64,000 nt of DNA from Pseudonocardiaceae bacterium (GCA_009379845.1 WHSZ01000012.1:1-64000), one strand, 5' to 3'; positions 21,327 to 30,262 are shown, numbered from the stretch's first letter. The notes: generated by a model from the sequence alone, not told the origin. Made by a program: numbers and translations.

Positions 21327-22070
21327 GTGACGCTGGTGGCAGATACGGAGACACCGGCCGCACCTGGGGTTGCCGCAGAGATGTTTGGCTCCAAGTTGCC
21401 CCTCGCCAACCGGTATGCTCGACTTCTCGCCCAGCACGGTGTGGATCGCGGACTCATCGGTCCTCGTGAAGTCGACCGGTTGTGGGAGCGGCACTTGCTC
21501 AACTCGGCCGTGATCAGTCGGTTGGTGCCGGCGGACTCCCGAGTGCTGGATATCGGGTCGGGCGCCGGTCTGCCCGGTGTCGTCTTGGCATTGGCTCGCC
21601 CTGATCTGGACGTGGTGCTCGTCGACCCAATGGCACGTCGGGTGCGTTGGTTAGAGGAAGTTATCCACACCCTCGGCTTGTCGGCCACGGTTGTGCGTGG
21701 TCGGGCGGAGACTAAAGAGATGCGCGAAGCCCTGTCGGGTGCGGACGTGGTGACGGCCCGGGCGGTTGCTCCGCTTGGACGTCTGGCCGAGTGGTGCCTC
21801 CCGCTACTGCGCCCCCGTGGTCAACTGCTTGCCATGAAGGGCGAGAGCGCCGCCGAGGAGCTCGACCGTGACCGCGGTCAGATCGAGCGGGCAGGCGGAG
21901 CGCACGCGCGAATTGAACGATGTGGCGTCGACGTATTGGACGTTCCGACGACCGTGGTTGTTATAGAACGCACGGAACGAAGGGGCGGCCGTGACGGTCG
22001 ACGGCGAGCACGGAAGGATCGTGATGGGGAATCCGGACGCACGGAACGGAGGTACGGATGTTCCACGTGA
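21327..22070 (+). CDS. rsmG: 16S rRNA m7G527 methyltransferase RsmG
   Basis: Protein of 247 residues. RsmG (GidB) methylates G527 of 16S rRNA using S-adenosylmethionine; loss gives low-level streptomycin resistance. The methyl-donor motif is VLDIGSGAGLPGVVLAL, followed by VLVDPMARRVRWLEEV and TARAVAPLGRL. The basic tail (about 210-247) is beyond the usual family length and is encoded in the stretch overlapping the parA start. A perfect DnaA-box sequence (21661-21669) occurs inside the gene, in the codons for VIHT. Two parS sites precede it. Confidence 0.95.
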   Translation: MTLVADTETPAAPGVAAEMFGSKLPLANRYARLLAQHGVDRGLIGPREVDRLWERHLLNSAVISRLVPADSRVLDIGSGAGLPGVVLALARPDLDVVLVDPMARRVRWLEEVIHTLGLSATVVRGRAETKEMREALSGADVVTARAVAPLGRLAEWCLPLLRPRGQLLAMKGESAAEELDRDRGQIERAGGAHARIERCGVDVLDVPTTVVVIERTERRGGRDGRRRARKDRDGESGRTERRYGCST

Positions 22071-23034
22071 AACAGCAGCCGCCAACCCTGAGGAAGGCGG
22101 CACGGTCGGCAGCGAGGAGGAACGGCCTCCGGTGAACTCCGCGACCGACCGGCAGATCGGCTGGACGCCGATCGCCGAAGAAGCCGAGCGCGCCGCGCGC
22201 GTGCTGCACCCCGAAGAGAACCAACTCCCCCGCCCCGCCCAGCGACGCGTGATGACGATCGCCAACCAGAAGGGTGGTGTCGGCAAAACGACGAGTGCGG
22301 TCAACCTCGCGGCGGCTCTCGCCACCCAGGGACTGAAGGTGCTCGTTGTCGATCTCGACCCACAAGGGAACGCCAGCACGGCGTTGAGCGTCGACCACCG
22401 CTCGGGCGTCCCTTCGATCTACGAAGTGCTACTCGGCGAAGTATCCGTCGCGGACGCGGCGGCGGTCAGTGAGCAATCGTCGAATCTGTACTGCGTGCCC
22501 GCGACGATCGATCTCGCCGGTTCGGAGATCGAACTGGTATCGATGTCGTCACGTGAATCGAGGCTGAAGGAGGCGCTGACACCTGAGGCGCTCGACGAGC
22601 TGCAGCCGGACTACGTGTTCGTGGACTGCCCCCCGTCACTCGGTCTGCTCACGGTGAACGCGCTCGTGGCGGCGCGTGAGGTACTCATCCCCATTCAGTG
22701 CGAGTACTACGCGCTGGAGGGTCTGGGGCAGCTGCTGAGCAACATCGAGCTGGTGCAGAAGCACCTGAACCCGGCGCTGAGCGTGTCGACCATCTTGCTC
22801 ACCATGTACGACGGGCGCACCAAGCTGGCCGATCAGGTCGGAGTCGAGGTCCGGCAACACTTCGGCGACACGGTGCTGGATACCGTGATCCCGCGAAGCG
22901 TGAAGGTGTCCGAGGCACCCGGTTTTGGCCAGACGGTGCTTGCCTACGACCCTGGTTCACGTGGAGCCATGAGTTACGTCGACGCCGCACGGGAGATCGC
23001 CGAACGTGGTGCGGCCGGGAGGGAGACACAATGA
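21991..23034 (+). CDS. parA: Chromosome partitioning ATPase ParA
   Basis: Protein of 347 residues from the GTG at 21991 (AAGGGG about 6 nt upstream), overlapping rsmG by 80 nt. An in-frame ATG at 22024 with AAGGAT upstream is an alternative that shortens the overlap. The first ~85 residues are disordered. The deviant Walker A is KGGVGKT with the signature lysine, then [11 protein letters not shown], and [17 protein letters not shown]. ParA dimers on the nucleoid move ParB-parS complexes. parB overlaps the stop by 4 nt (ATGA). A parS site (22059-22074) lies within the first codons. Confidence 0.96.
   Translation: MTVDGEHGRIVMGNPDARNGGTDVPRETAAANPEEGGTVGSEEERPPVNSATDRQIGWTPIAEEAERAARVLHPEENQLPRPAQRRVMTIANQKGGVGKTTSAVNLAAALATQGLKVLVVDLDPQGNASTALSVDHRSGVPSIYEVLLGEVSVADAAAVSEQSSNLYCVPATIDLAGSEIELVSMSSRESRLKEALTPEALDELQPDYVFVDCPPSLGLLTVNALVAAREVLIPIQCEYYALEGLGQLLSNIELVQKHLNPALSVSTILLTMYDGRTKLADQVGVEVRQHFGDTVLDTVIPRSVKVSEAPGFGQTVLAYDPGSRGAMSYVDAAREIAERGAAGRETQ
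22059..22074. promoter_or_regulatory. parS: parS site 3 (inside parA)
   Basis: TGTTCCACGTGAAACA differs from the consensus palindrome only at one central-flank base. It is in the coding sequence of the disordered ParA N-terminus and also within the last codons of rsmG. Confidence 0.9.
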
Positions 23035-24020
23035 ACGAGCGCAGGGGTGGTCTCGGCCGGGGGTTGGCCGCGCTGATTCCCAGTGGCCCGGTGGGCGACG
23101 GTGAAGAGGCACGGTCAACGACCATCGCGCTCCAATCGGAAGACGGTGCTGGCGATACCTCGAACGGCTCCCCCGACTCGCACAGCGGAGAAGTCGCGGG
23201 GGCGGTGTATCGGGAAGTACCGACGGCGTCCATCAAGCCGAACCCGAAGCAGCCACGGCAAGTCTTCGACGAGGAAGCCCTCGCCGAGCTAGAGCATTCG
23301 ATTCGTGAGTTCGGCTTGATGCAGCCGATCGTCGTCCGGCAACTCCCGGACGACGAGTACGAGCTCGTGATGGGTGAACGCCGCTGGCGTGCCGCTCAGC
23401 GGATCGAACTCGAATACATCCCCGCGATCGTTCGGCAGACGGCCGACGATGCGTTGCTGCGCGATGCGCTGCTCGAGAATATTCACCGGGTGCAGCTCAA
23501 CCCGCTCGAGGAAGCTGCCGCCTATCAGCAGCTGCTGGACGAGTTCGGCGTGACACACGAAGAACTGGCCGACCGAATCGGCCGGAGCCGACCTGTCATC
23601 ACGAACACAATCCGCCTGCTGCGTCTACCGCTTCCCGTGCAACGTCGGGTGGCGGCGAACGTGCTGTCCGCCGGTCACGCCCGGGCTCTGCTGGCGATCG
23701 AGGAGCCGGACGCGCAGGAGGAGCTGGCGGCGCGGATCGTTGCCGAGGGCTTGTCGGTGCGGGCGACCGAAGAAGCCGTCACGTTGACCAAGAACGAGGC
23801 GCCGGGCAAGAAAAAGGAGCCGGCCCGCAAGCCCATGCAGGCCCCCGGATTGCAGGATCTCGCGAACCGGCTCTCCGATCTCTACGACACCCGCGTCCGG
23901 GTCGATCTGGGACGCCGGAAGGGCCGGATCGTGATCGAGTTCGGCTCCGTTGACGACCTTGAGCGGATCGCCGAGATGATGGCGCCGAACCAGACAAAAG
24001 GGATACGTGAGCTGGAATAG
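23031..24020 (+). CDS. parB: Chromosome partitioning protein ParB (CTPase)
   Basis: Protein of 329 residues, ATG at 23031 overlapping parA by 4 nt. The N-terminus [16 protein letters not shown] is the ParA-interacting end. The CTP-binding part contains GERRWRAAQ and [15 protein letters not shown] helix-turn-helix ([20 protein letters not shown]) reads parS, and a C-terminal dimer domain ends the protein. ParB clamps load at parS and spread, organising the origin and recruiting SMC. Five parS-like sites in this window are its expected targets. Confidence 0.97.
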   Translation: MNERRGGLGRGLAALIPSGPVGDGEEARSTTIALQSEDGAGDTSNGSPDSHSGEVAGAVYREVPTASIKPNPKQPRQVFDEEALAELEHSIREFGLMQPIVVRQLPDDEYELVMGERRWRAAQRIELEYIPAIVRQTADDALLRDALLENIHRVQLNPLEEAAAYQQLLDEFGVTHEELADRIGRSRPVITNTIRLLRLPLPVQRRVAANVLSAGHARALLAIEEPDAQEELAARIVAEGLSVRATEEAVTLTKNEAPGKKKEPARKPMQAPGLQDLANRLSDLYDTRVRVDLGRRKGRIVIEFGSVDDLERIAEMMAPNQTKGIRELE

Positions 24021-24095
24021 GGGTACACACCGCCATGTTTTGTCACGGTGACGGCACCCTCTAGAGGACGTAAAACCACGGCGTGCGCCCGCGGC

Positions 24096-24111
24096 GGTTC
24101 CACGTGAAACA
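24096..24111. promoter_or_regulatory. parS: parS site 4
   Basis: GGTTCCACGTGAAACA, between the convergent parB and Ddl-like genes. It directly abuts the stop codon of the Ddl-like gene (24112-24114). Confidence 0.9.
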
Positions 24112-25059
24112 TCAGCCGCGGTGCACCGACCGGGTAATGAGATCGGCGAAAACCTCGCCCAAAGACAGCCCAGCGGCCTCAACCGCCATCGGCAGCGAGG
24201 AAGTCTCGGTGAGGCCCGGGGACGAGTTCACTTCGAGGAACTGCACCGTGCCGTCCGGGGTCACGACCGCGTCGGTGCGCGAGACGTCCCGCAACCCCAG
24301 CAGCCGGTGTGCCTGAACGGCCAGCCCCCCGACCGCCTTGGCTTCATCATCGGACAGCCGCGCCGGCGCGTAGAAGTCGGTCAGGCCCGCTGTGTAGCGG
24401 GCGGTGTAGTCGTACACCCCGCTTTCCGGAACGATCTCCACGGCGGGCAACGCCTCCGGGCCATCGGTCCCTTCGACGACGGTCACCGCCACCTCGACGC
24501 CGTCGACGAATCGTTCGGCCAGCACGGTCTCGCCGTACGCGAGGCAACCGACCATCGCGGCCGGAAGCTGGCTGGCGTCCCGCACGACCTGTGCGCCCAA
24601 CGCCGAGCCACCTTGGTCGGGTTTGAGCATCATCGGCAGGCCGAGCCGATCGACCATCGCGTCCAGCACGGCCTGCGCACCGAGCTCACGGAATGTGCTG
24701 TGCGGCAGCACGACCCACTCCGGGGTGGACATGCCGGCACGAGCGATCTCGGACTTGGCGGTGGGCTTGTCCCACGCTCGCCGGCACGCCTGTGAGCCGG
24801 TGCCGACGAAAGGCACGTCGAGCATTTCCAGGACGGTCTGCACCGACCCGTTCTCTCCTTCCCCGCCATGCAAGGCAACAAGCACCGCGTCCGGGCGATG
24901 CGACCGCAATCGCGACAGGAGTCCGCTGTCGGTGTCCCATTCCTCCACGGTCAGTCCGCGGGACCGCAGCGCGGAGGACAACCGGCGCCCGGAACGCAGT
25001 GATACATCACGCTCGTGCGAAAGCCCGCCGGACAGGACGGCTACTACCCCTTCGGACAA
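24112..25059 (-). CDS. D-alanine-D-alanine ligase family protein
   Basis: Protein of 315 residues from the TTG at 25059, supported by AAGGAG 8 nt upstream. It belongs to the ATP-grasp family. The N-terminal part has VLSGGLSHERDVSLRSG and ALHGGEGENGSVQ, as in Ddl. The ATP-grasp part has MLKPDQGGSALGAQVV (usually KP..GGSS.G), and VNSSPGLTETSSLPM close to the C-terminus (Ddl: NTMPGFT). These match ligases that make D-Ala-D-Ala, but the length is near the short DdlB type and the second active-site motif is VNSSPG rather than NTxPG. A second, classical ddl is expected elsewhere, so this may be a paralogue with another peptide substrate. It ends at parS site 4 beside parB. Confidence 0.85.
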   Translation of the reverse strand: MSEGVVAVLSGGLSHERDVSLRSGRRLSSALRSRGLTVEEWDTDSGLLSRLRSHRPDAVLVALHGGEGENGSVQTVLEMLDVPFVGTGSQACRRAWDKPTAKSEIARAGMSTPEWVVLPHSTFRELGAQAVLDAMVDRLGLPMMLKPDQGGSALGAQVVRDASQLPAAMVGCLAYGETVLAERFVDGVEVAVTVVEGTDGPEALPAVEIVPESGVYDYTARYTAGLTDFYAPARLSDDEAKAVGGLAVQAHRLLGLRDVSRTDAVVTPDGTVQFLEVNSSPGLTETSSLPMAVEAAGLSLGEVFADLITRSVHRG

Positions 25060-25130
25060 CGGAGAACTCCTTAACCGTCCACAGTGGATGTCCATAGTGG
25101 ACCATACAGAATAGCTTGTGCCGCAACTGG

Positions 25131-26465
25131 TTACGCGGTATCCGGCGACGGCGCCTGCGGGCCGGACATCGCGTTCTGCGCGGCCGGACCGAACGTGTCG
25201 TACAGCTCCATCTCGTCGGTGAGCACACCAGAGAGTCGCCGGACACCTTCCCGAATCCGCTCCGGTGTCGGGTAACAGAACGACAGCCGCATCTGCCTGC
25301 TGCCCAACTGATCGGCGTAGAAGCCGGTCCCGGAGGCGTAGGCCACCCGTGCTGTCACGGCACGCGGCAACATCGCTTTGGCGTCAACACCTTCCGGGGC
25401 GGTAAGCCACACGTAGAACCCGCCGTCCGGGCGTGTCCAGCTGCACCCCGCCGGCATGTGCTGCTCAAGCGCGGACAGCATGGCATCCCGCCGTTCCCGG
25501 TACGTCTCCCGGAACTTCTTGATCTGACCCTGCCAGTCGTGCGTGGCCAGGTACCGGGACACCAGCATCTGGTTGAAGGTGGGCGGGCACAGCGTCGCGG
25601 ACTCGGCCGCGAGCACCAGCTTCTCGCGCACCGCGTGGGGCGCGAGCACCCAGCCGACCCGCAGCCCGGACGCGAAGGTCTTAGAGAACGAGCCGAGGTA
25701 GACCACGTTGTCCGGATCCTGAGTACGCAGCGCGGGGTACGTCTGCCCGTCGAACCCGAGTAGCCCGTACGGGTTGTCCTCAAGCACCAGCACGCCGTGC
25801 GAGGCACAGATCTCCAGGATCTCCGAGCGCCGTCGCACCGCCAGCGTCACGCCGGCCGGGTTGTGGAAGTTCGGGATGGTGTACAGGAACTTGACGCGCT
25901 GGCCCTGCCGTTCGGCGGCCGCGAGCGCCTCCCGCAGTGCTTCGGGCTGCAACCCCGAGTCGTCCATCGCCACGTGCACCACGTTCGCCTGATACGCGGC
26001 GAACGAGCTCAACGCGCCGACATAGGATGGGCCCTCGGCCAGCACCACGTCCCCCGGATCGCAGAACAACCGGGTGACCATGTCCAGCCCCATCTGGGAT
26101 CCGACGGTCACCACCACGTCGTCCGGGTGCGCCTGGATACCCTCCAGCGCCATCACGTCGCAGATCTGCTCACGCAGCTCCGGGACACCGTGCGCGGAGC
26201 CGTACTGCAAGGCGACCAGACCGTCGCTCGCGACTAGCTCGGCGACCTGCTCGGAAAGCGATTCGAGCGGCAGGGCCGCCAGGTTCGGCATCCCGCCTGC
26301 CAGCGAAACCACCTCCGGCCGGCTCGCGACCGCGAAGAGCGCTCGTACCTCGGAGGCCGTCATCCCCTTGGTCCGCGCCGCGTACCGGCGCAGATGCGGA
26401 TCGAGGCTGTGTCTGGTCGAGGTCGTCTCCGGATGATCGTCGCTCCGGCTTTCGGACGGATTCAT
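25131..26465 (-). CDS. PLP-dependent class I/II aminotransferase
   Basis: Protein of 444 residues. The fold-type I aminotransferase shows VSLAGGMPNLAALPLESL at the N-terminus, LQYGSAHGVPELREQI, NFHNPAGVTL and the Schiff-base Lys262 in SFSKTFASGLRVGW. This is the 2-aminoadipate/MocR-like aminotransferase group (LysN-type), which acts on aminoadipate or branched or aromatic amino acids; the true substrate cannot be set from sequence. There is no GntR-type DNA-binding domain. The equivalent gene next to cwlM/parB exists in many Pseudonocardiaceae. It is divergent from the GNAT gene at 26647, with 181 bp between. Confidence 0.88.
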   Translation of the reverse strand: MNPSESRSDDHPETTSTRHSLDPHLRRYAARTKGMTASEVRALFAVASRPEVVSLAGGMPNLAALPLESLSEQVAELVASDGLVALQYGSAHGVPELREQICDVMALEGIQAHPDDVVVTVGSQMGLDMVTRLFCDPGDVVLAEGPSYVGALSSFAAYQANVVHVAMDDSGLQPEALREALAAAERQGQRVKFLYTIPNFHNPAGVTLAVRRRSEILEICASHGVLVLEDNPYGLLGFDGQTYPALRTQDPDNVVYLGSFSKTFASGLRVGWVLAPHAVREKLVLAAESATLCPPTFNQMLVSRYLATHDWQGQIKKFRETYRERRDAMLSALEQHMPAGCSWTRPDGGFYVWLTAPEGVDAKAMLPRAVTARVAYASGTGFYADQLGSRQMRLSFCYPTPERIREGVRRLSGVLTDEMELYDTFGPAAQNAMSGPQAPSPDTA

Positions 26466-26646
26466 ATGCCGCGTTAGCCTTTACTCAGGGGCCTTTACAT
26501 CGGGGGTGGGCGTAGCTCCGTCGAGTGTAACTGGACGCCACGGACTGCCCCCGCCTTCCAGCCGGCACGAAATGCGCATATCCTCACCAACGGGCCAGCG
26601 CGTGCCGCGTTCTCTTCGGCCCGTTCATCGCTGCTGGAGGTTCAGG

Positions 26647-27279
26647 TTGTCACGACGTGTCGTCGGTATCACCCTGGACAACCTGGAGCACCTGCCCAGG
26701 CACTGCCGGCAATGCGTGTACTGGGAGCTCGCGCCGCACGCCAAGACCGACGCGGAGGAATTCGGCGAGACCGAGTTCGAGAAAGAGGCGTGGGTGTCTA
26801 GCGTGCTGCTGGAGTGGGGCTCATGCGGGCGGATCGCGTACAGCGAGAAATTGCCGGTCGGATTCGTGCTCTACGCACCGCCGAACGTGGTGCCGCGCTC
26901 GCAGGCGTTTCCGACCTCCCCGGCCAGCCCGGACGCGGTGCTGCTGACCGCGTTCTACGTGTTGCCGGAATTCCGTGGTGGCGGCCTCGGGCGACTGCTG
27001 GTGCAGGCGGTCGCGCAGGATTTGACAAAGCGGGGCGTGAAGGCCATCGAGGCTTTCGGCAAGGCTGACGTGGAAGCCGACGAGTCGAGCTGTGTGGTGG
27101 CCGCCGATTTCTTGCGCAGCGTCGGGTTCAAGACCGTGCAGCCGCACGCCCGGTGGCCCCGGCTACGGCTGGAGCTGCGTTCCGCGATGTCCTGGAAGGA
27201 AGACGTCGAAGCGGCCCTCGAACGACTGCTGGGCACGGTCAGCGTCAGCACGGCCGAGCCGAGCCTGGACCGCGCGTAA
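26647..27279 (+). CDS. GNAT-family N-acetyltransferase
   Basis: Protein of 210 residues from the TTG at 26647, chosen for its GGAGG site 6 nt upstream; an open frame continues further upstream without support. Opens MSRRVVGITLDNLEHLPRHC with HCRQCVYWEL just after. The acetyl-CoA-binding motif is YVLPEFRGGGLGRLLVQAV. The homologue in M. tuberculosis (Rv3916c region) also lies beside cwlM and parB. The substrate is unknown. The gene is convergent with cwlM, the stops being 37 nt apart. Confidence 0.85.
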   Translation: MSRRVVGITLDNLEHLPRHCRQCVYWELAPHAKTDAEEFGETEFEKEAWVSSVLLEWGSCGRIAYSEKLPVGFVLYAPPNVVPRSQAFPTSPASPDAVLLTAFYVLPEFRGGGLGRLLVQAVAQDLTKRGVKAIEAFGKADVEADESSCVVAADFLRSVGFKTVQPHARWPRLRLELRSAMSWKEDVEAALERLLGTVSVSTAEPSLDRA

Positions 27280-27316
27280 ACCACGACGCGGGGCCGTACT
27301 AAGACGCGGAGCCGTA

Positions 27317-28453
27317 CTACTTGGCCTTCGCCAGCTCGGTGCGCAGCAGGTCGTTGAACGTGAAGGTGCCGGTGGGCTGGTCGTTCTCCCCAAGCAGGTA
27401 CAGCCGCTTGACGGCGACCAGCATCCCTTCGGCGACGACGTCCCGGAACGCCGGATCGGACAGCCGCTCGTAGTCGCCGGCGTTGGTGAGGTATCCCATC
27501 TCCACCCGAACCGCGGGACACCGGGTGTGCAGCAGGATTTCCCAAGTCTTGGGGTGCACGCGGCAATCGAGCATGCCGGTCCGCGCGACCAGCTCGCGCT
27601 GCATGAACCCGGCAAGCGCCTCGCCAACCGTGGACGTCGTGCCGTTACCGGTTCCGTAGTGGAAGGTGGCGATGCCCTGCGCATCCGGCGACTGGTTGCG
27701 GTCGCAGTGCAGGGACAGCAGCAGGTCCGCGGCCGCTTCGTTGGCGAAGGCCGCGCGGTCGGACTCGCTGGGGCTGTTCGCGGTGCCACGGGAAATCAGC
27801 GCTTCCATGCCGGTGGCCTTCATCCGGCCTTCCAGCCGCCGCGCCAGGTCCCACACCACCTCGGACTCGGTCAGCTCGGACGTGACCACTCCGGGGTCCT
27901 CGCCACCGTGCCCCGGGTCGATCACGATCCGCTTGCCGCTCAGCCGGGGGCCCGCTCGCCGCACCAGTTCCTGCTCGCGCAGTAGGACCGGCCGGCCGCC
28001 GCTGGTCCGCGGAGACAGCTGCTTCAGACCCCGGATGGTCTCGGCGCCACAGATCCCGTCCACGTTCAGGCCGTAGTCGCGCTGGAAGTTGCGGAGTGCT
28101 TGCTCCGTCTGCGCCCCGAACACCCCGTTCGGCCGTCCCGCGTCGTACCCCAGTTCGAGGAGGCGCTCTTGCAGGGCGAAGACGTCATCCCCGCGCACCG
28201 GAGCGGACACCAGATACGCCAGCGGCCGGCCACCGAGCCGGTACGTCGCGTCCCGCAGTGCCCGGTAGGTGGCCGGGCCGACGATTCCGTCGATCATGAG
28301 GCCGCGTCGTTGCTGGAACGTCCGTACCGCGTGTTCGACGGCGCCGTCGAACGTAGCCGCGCCATTGGCCGGGGGTAGTAAATCCAGCGCGGCAAGCGTC
28401 GACCTGATCTCGGCAACGGCTGGGCCGGTATCGCCGCGGCGGAGCACCCGCAT
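27317..28453 (-). CDS. cwlM: N-acetylmuramoyl-L-alanine amidase-like regulator CwlM
   Basis: Protein of 378 residues from the ATG at 28453, with GAGGAG only 3-4 nt upstream; a GTG two codons on is an alternative. Two peptidoglycan-binding repeats (about 5-70 and 86-145: AVRTFQQRRGLMIDGIVGP, LRNFQRDYGLNVDGICG) precede an Amidase_3 domain. Zinc-ligand candidates H182 (VIDPGHGG), a Glu at 196/198 and H249 (LLSLHCDRN) are present, as is the catalytic-type E318 in VEMGYLTN. There is no signal peptide, as in mycobacterial CwlM, which stays in the cytoplasm and, when phosphorylated by PknB on the Thr of a C-terminal TGTF motif, activates MurA. That motif is here at T361-F364. Next to trxA/trxB as in mycobacteria. 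Confidence 0.92.
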   Translation of the reverse strand: MRVLRRGDTGPAVAEIRSTLAALDLLPPANGAATFDGAVEHAVRTFQQRRGLMIDGIVGPATYRALRDATYRLGGRPLAYLVSAPVRGDDVFALQERLLELGYDAGRPNGVFGAQTEQALRNFQRDYGLNVDGICGAETIRGLKQLSPRTSGGRPVLLREQELVRRAGPRLSGKRIVIDPGHGGEDPGVVTSELTESEVVWDLARRLEGRMKATGMEALISRGTANSPSESDRAAFANEAAADLLLSLHCDRNQSPDAQGIATFHYGTGNGTTSTVGEALAGFMQRELVARTGMLDCRVHPKTWEILLHTRCPAVRVEMGYLTNAGDYERLSDPAFRDVVAEGMLVAVKRLYLLGENDQPTGTFTFNDLLRTELAKAK

Positions 28454-28470
28454 GCACTCCTCGCTCTTCC

Positions 28471-28677
28471 TTAGGCACCGGACGAATCCGGCGCACGGTA
28501 CGTGGACGCCCATTGTGCCTTGACGGGCTCGAGCCCCCTATTAGGGCCATCGAGTTGGTCAGCGGTAGGCGTTACCGAAATTGGTCGATTTGCAACGTCC
28601 AACCGGACGATAAAACTCACAGACACGGTCGAGGGAGCGGTTGTAATAACAACCCCGAGACCGTGCGAATCCGTCAT
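28471..28677 (-). CDS. Candidate small protein between trxA and cwlM
   Basis: Open frame of 68 residues from the ATG at 28677, ending 17 nt before cwlM. The middle reads PSTVSVSFIVRLDVANRPIS, a regular alternating pattern suggestive of beta strands, then QLDGPNRGLEPVKAQWAS. G/C at the third codon position is much lower than in the neighbours and no clear ribosome site precedes the ATG, so coding is uncertain. It fills most of the 313-bp gap between cwlM and trxA, which also holds parS site 5. An untranslated regulatory RNA is the alternative. Confidence 0.4.
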   Translation of the reverse strand: MTDSHGLGVVITTAPSTVSVSFIVRLDVANRPISVTPTADQLDGPNRGLEPVKAQWASTYRAPDSSGA

Positions 28678-28728
28678 ATTGATGAGACGCACGCTCTCGG
28701 GGCTGTGGTTGCCGGAGAGAAACGATTC

Positions 28729-28744
28729 GGTTTCACGTGGAACG
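28729..28744. promoter_or_regulatory. parS: parS site 5 (imperfect)
   Basis: GGTTTCACGTGGAACG has one perfect half-site and an A-to-G change in the other. It lies in the spacer between trxA and cwlM. Confidence 0.75.
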
Positions 28745-28766
28745 TTCCTGCGCCACGTGCGATGGC

Positions 28767-29096
28767 TCAGCCCAGGTAGTCGGACAGGTCGGAAAGCAGC
28801 GCGGCCTTTGGCTTCGCACCCACGATCTGCTTCACCGGTTCGCCACCCTTGAACAGGATCAGCGTCGGCACGGACATGACCTGGTAGTCCCGCGCGACGC
28901 CCGGGTTCTCGTCGATGTCCAGCTTGGCGATCGTGATCTTCTCGGCGTGCTCGGAGGCGATCTCCTCGAGCACCGGGGCGACCATCTTGCATGGCCCGCA
29001 CCAGGTCGCCCAGAAGTCGACCAGAACGGGCTTGTCGTTGCTCAACACTTCGTCCTTGAACGAAGCCTCGGTCACCTTGACTGGTGTGCCGGCCAT
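28767..29096 (-). CDS. trxA: Thioredoxin
   Basis: Protein of 109 residues, ATG at 29096 with GGAG shortly upstream. The active site is [10 protein letters not shown] at about residues 29-38, and the cis-proline region is MSVPTLILF. It reduces protein disulfides in the cytoplasm using electrons from TrxB, whose gene lies 50 nt upstream in the same direction. Synteny with trxC (Rv3914) is exact. Confidence 0.97.
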   Translation of the reverse strand: MAGTPVKVTEASFKDEVLSNDKPVLVDFWATWCGPCKMVAPVLEEIASEHAEKITIAKLDIDENPGVARDYQVMSVPTLILFKGGEPVKQIVGAKPKAALLSDLSDYLG

Positions 29097-29146
29097 TTCA
29101 TCTCCTCTATGTTGCGATGCCGCGTCGTGGGTTTGTGTCGGGCCGA

Positions 29147-30136
29147 TCAGCTGGCGCCGTAGCCGCCGCCGACCAATTCCGGGGTCTCCTGTGCGAGCTC
29201 GGTGACCTCGTGCTCGGCAAGCCACCGCTCGGCGTCGATGGCCGCGGCACAGCCCGTGCCGGCTGCGGTGACAGCCTGACGATAGGTGTGGTCCACCAGG
29301 TCGCCGCAGGCGAACACGCCGTCCAGGTTGGTGTGCGTGCCCGGCTCGCGCACCAGCAAGTAGCCTTCCGCGTCGGCGTCCACCTGATCGCGTACCAGCT
29401 CGCTGCGCGGGTCGTGCCCGATCGCCATGAACACGCCGGTCACGTCCAGCGTCGACTCCTCGCCCGTCACGGTGTCCACCAGCCGGACGCCGGATACCGT
29501 CTTGTCCCCGAGCACCTCCGTGACGTGGGAGTTGAGCTGCCAGCGGATCTTGTCGTTCGCCCTGGCCCGCTCCAGCATGATCTTGGACGCGCGGAACTCC
29601 TTGCGCCGGTGAATGATCGTCACGGTGCGAGCAAACTTGGTGAGGAAGGTGGCCTCCTCCATCGCCGAGTCGCCGCCGCCGACCACCGCGATGTCCTGGT
29701 CGCGGAAGAAGAACCCGTCGCAGGTCGCGCAGGCGGACACGCCGTGCCCGAGCAACTCCTGCTCACCGGGCACGTGCAAGTAGCGGGCGGCGGCACCCAT
29801 CGCGAGCACTACGGCGCGGGCCGCATAGCGCCGGCCGTTCGCCTCGACGTACTTGATGTCGCCCTTGAGCTCGAGCGACTCGACGTCCTCCGCGCGCAGC
29901 TCGGCGCCGAATCGTTCGGCCTGTGACCGCATCTGCTCCATCAGGTCGGGTCCCATGATCCCGTCCTTGAAGCCCGGGTAGTTCTCCACGTCGGTGGTGG
30001 TCATCAGCGCACCACCGAACTGGGAGCCCTCGAAGACCAGCGGGTTCAGCTCGGCGCGCGCGGCGTACACCGCGGCGGTATATCCGGCGGGCCCAGAACC
30101 GACGATGATCAGGTTCCGAACGTCTTGCTCAGCCAC
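29147..30136 (-). CDS. trxB: Thioredoxin reductase
   Basis: Protein of 329 residues from the GTG at 30136 (GGAGG 4-5 nt upstream). FAD-binding [16 protein letters not shown] at the N-terminus, the redox-active CATC (ACATCDGF), NADPH-binding [15 protein letters not shown] and the closing FAD motif [11 protein letters not shown] are all present. It uses NADPH to reduce TrxA. A possible extracytoplasmic-type sigma promoter lies about 60 bp upstream. The sigM genes follow on the upstream side. Confidence 0.97.
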   Translation of the reverse strand: MAEQDVRNLIIVGSGPAGYTAAVYAARAELNPLVFEGSQFGGALMTTTDVENYPGFKDGIMGPDLMEQMRSQAERFGAELRAEDVESLELKGDIKYVEANGRRYAARAVVLAMGAAARYLHVPGEQELLGHGVSACATCDGFFFRDQDIAVVGGGDSAMEEATFLTKFARTVTIIHRRKEFRASKIMLERARANDKIRWQLNSHVTEVLGDKTVSGVRLVDTVTGEESTLDVTGVFMAIGHDPRSELVRDQVDADAEGYLLVREPGTHTNLDGVFACGDLVDHTYRQAVTAAGTGCAAAIDAERWLAEHEVTELAQETPELVGGGYGAS

Positions 30137-30195
30137 GTGACCTCCGCTCGCAGTGTGTTCGCTGGCGCGCTGCTGCCGCGCCATCCGTGGGTGTC

Positions 30196-30222
30196 AACGC
30201 GATCGTATGTGCCGGTTGTTCC
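30196..30222 (-). promoter_or_regulatory. Candidate SigM-type promoter of trxB-trxA
   Basis: On the minus strand, GGAAC (30218-30222) and CGTT (30196-30199) are separated by 18 nt. These resemble the GGAAC / CGTC elements of mycobacterial SigM promoters. The site is 60 bp from the trxB start codon. Confidence 0.4.
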
Positions 30223-30262
30223 ACGCCCGCGAGGTGAGGTTCGCCGCTCCGATTTGCCGAGG

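Noticed and set aside
22951-22968. GGTTCACGTGGAGCC as a sixth parS site in parA
   Set aside because: Only the CACGTG centre and one half-site match; the other half has several mismatches.
27288-27325. 17-bp direct repeat (ACGCGG-GCCGTACTA type) between the GNAT gene and cwlM
   Set aside because: Real but very short, with one mismatch and no symmetry or association suggesting function.
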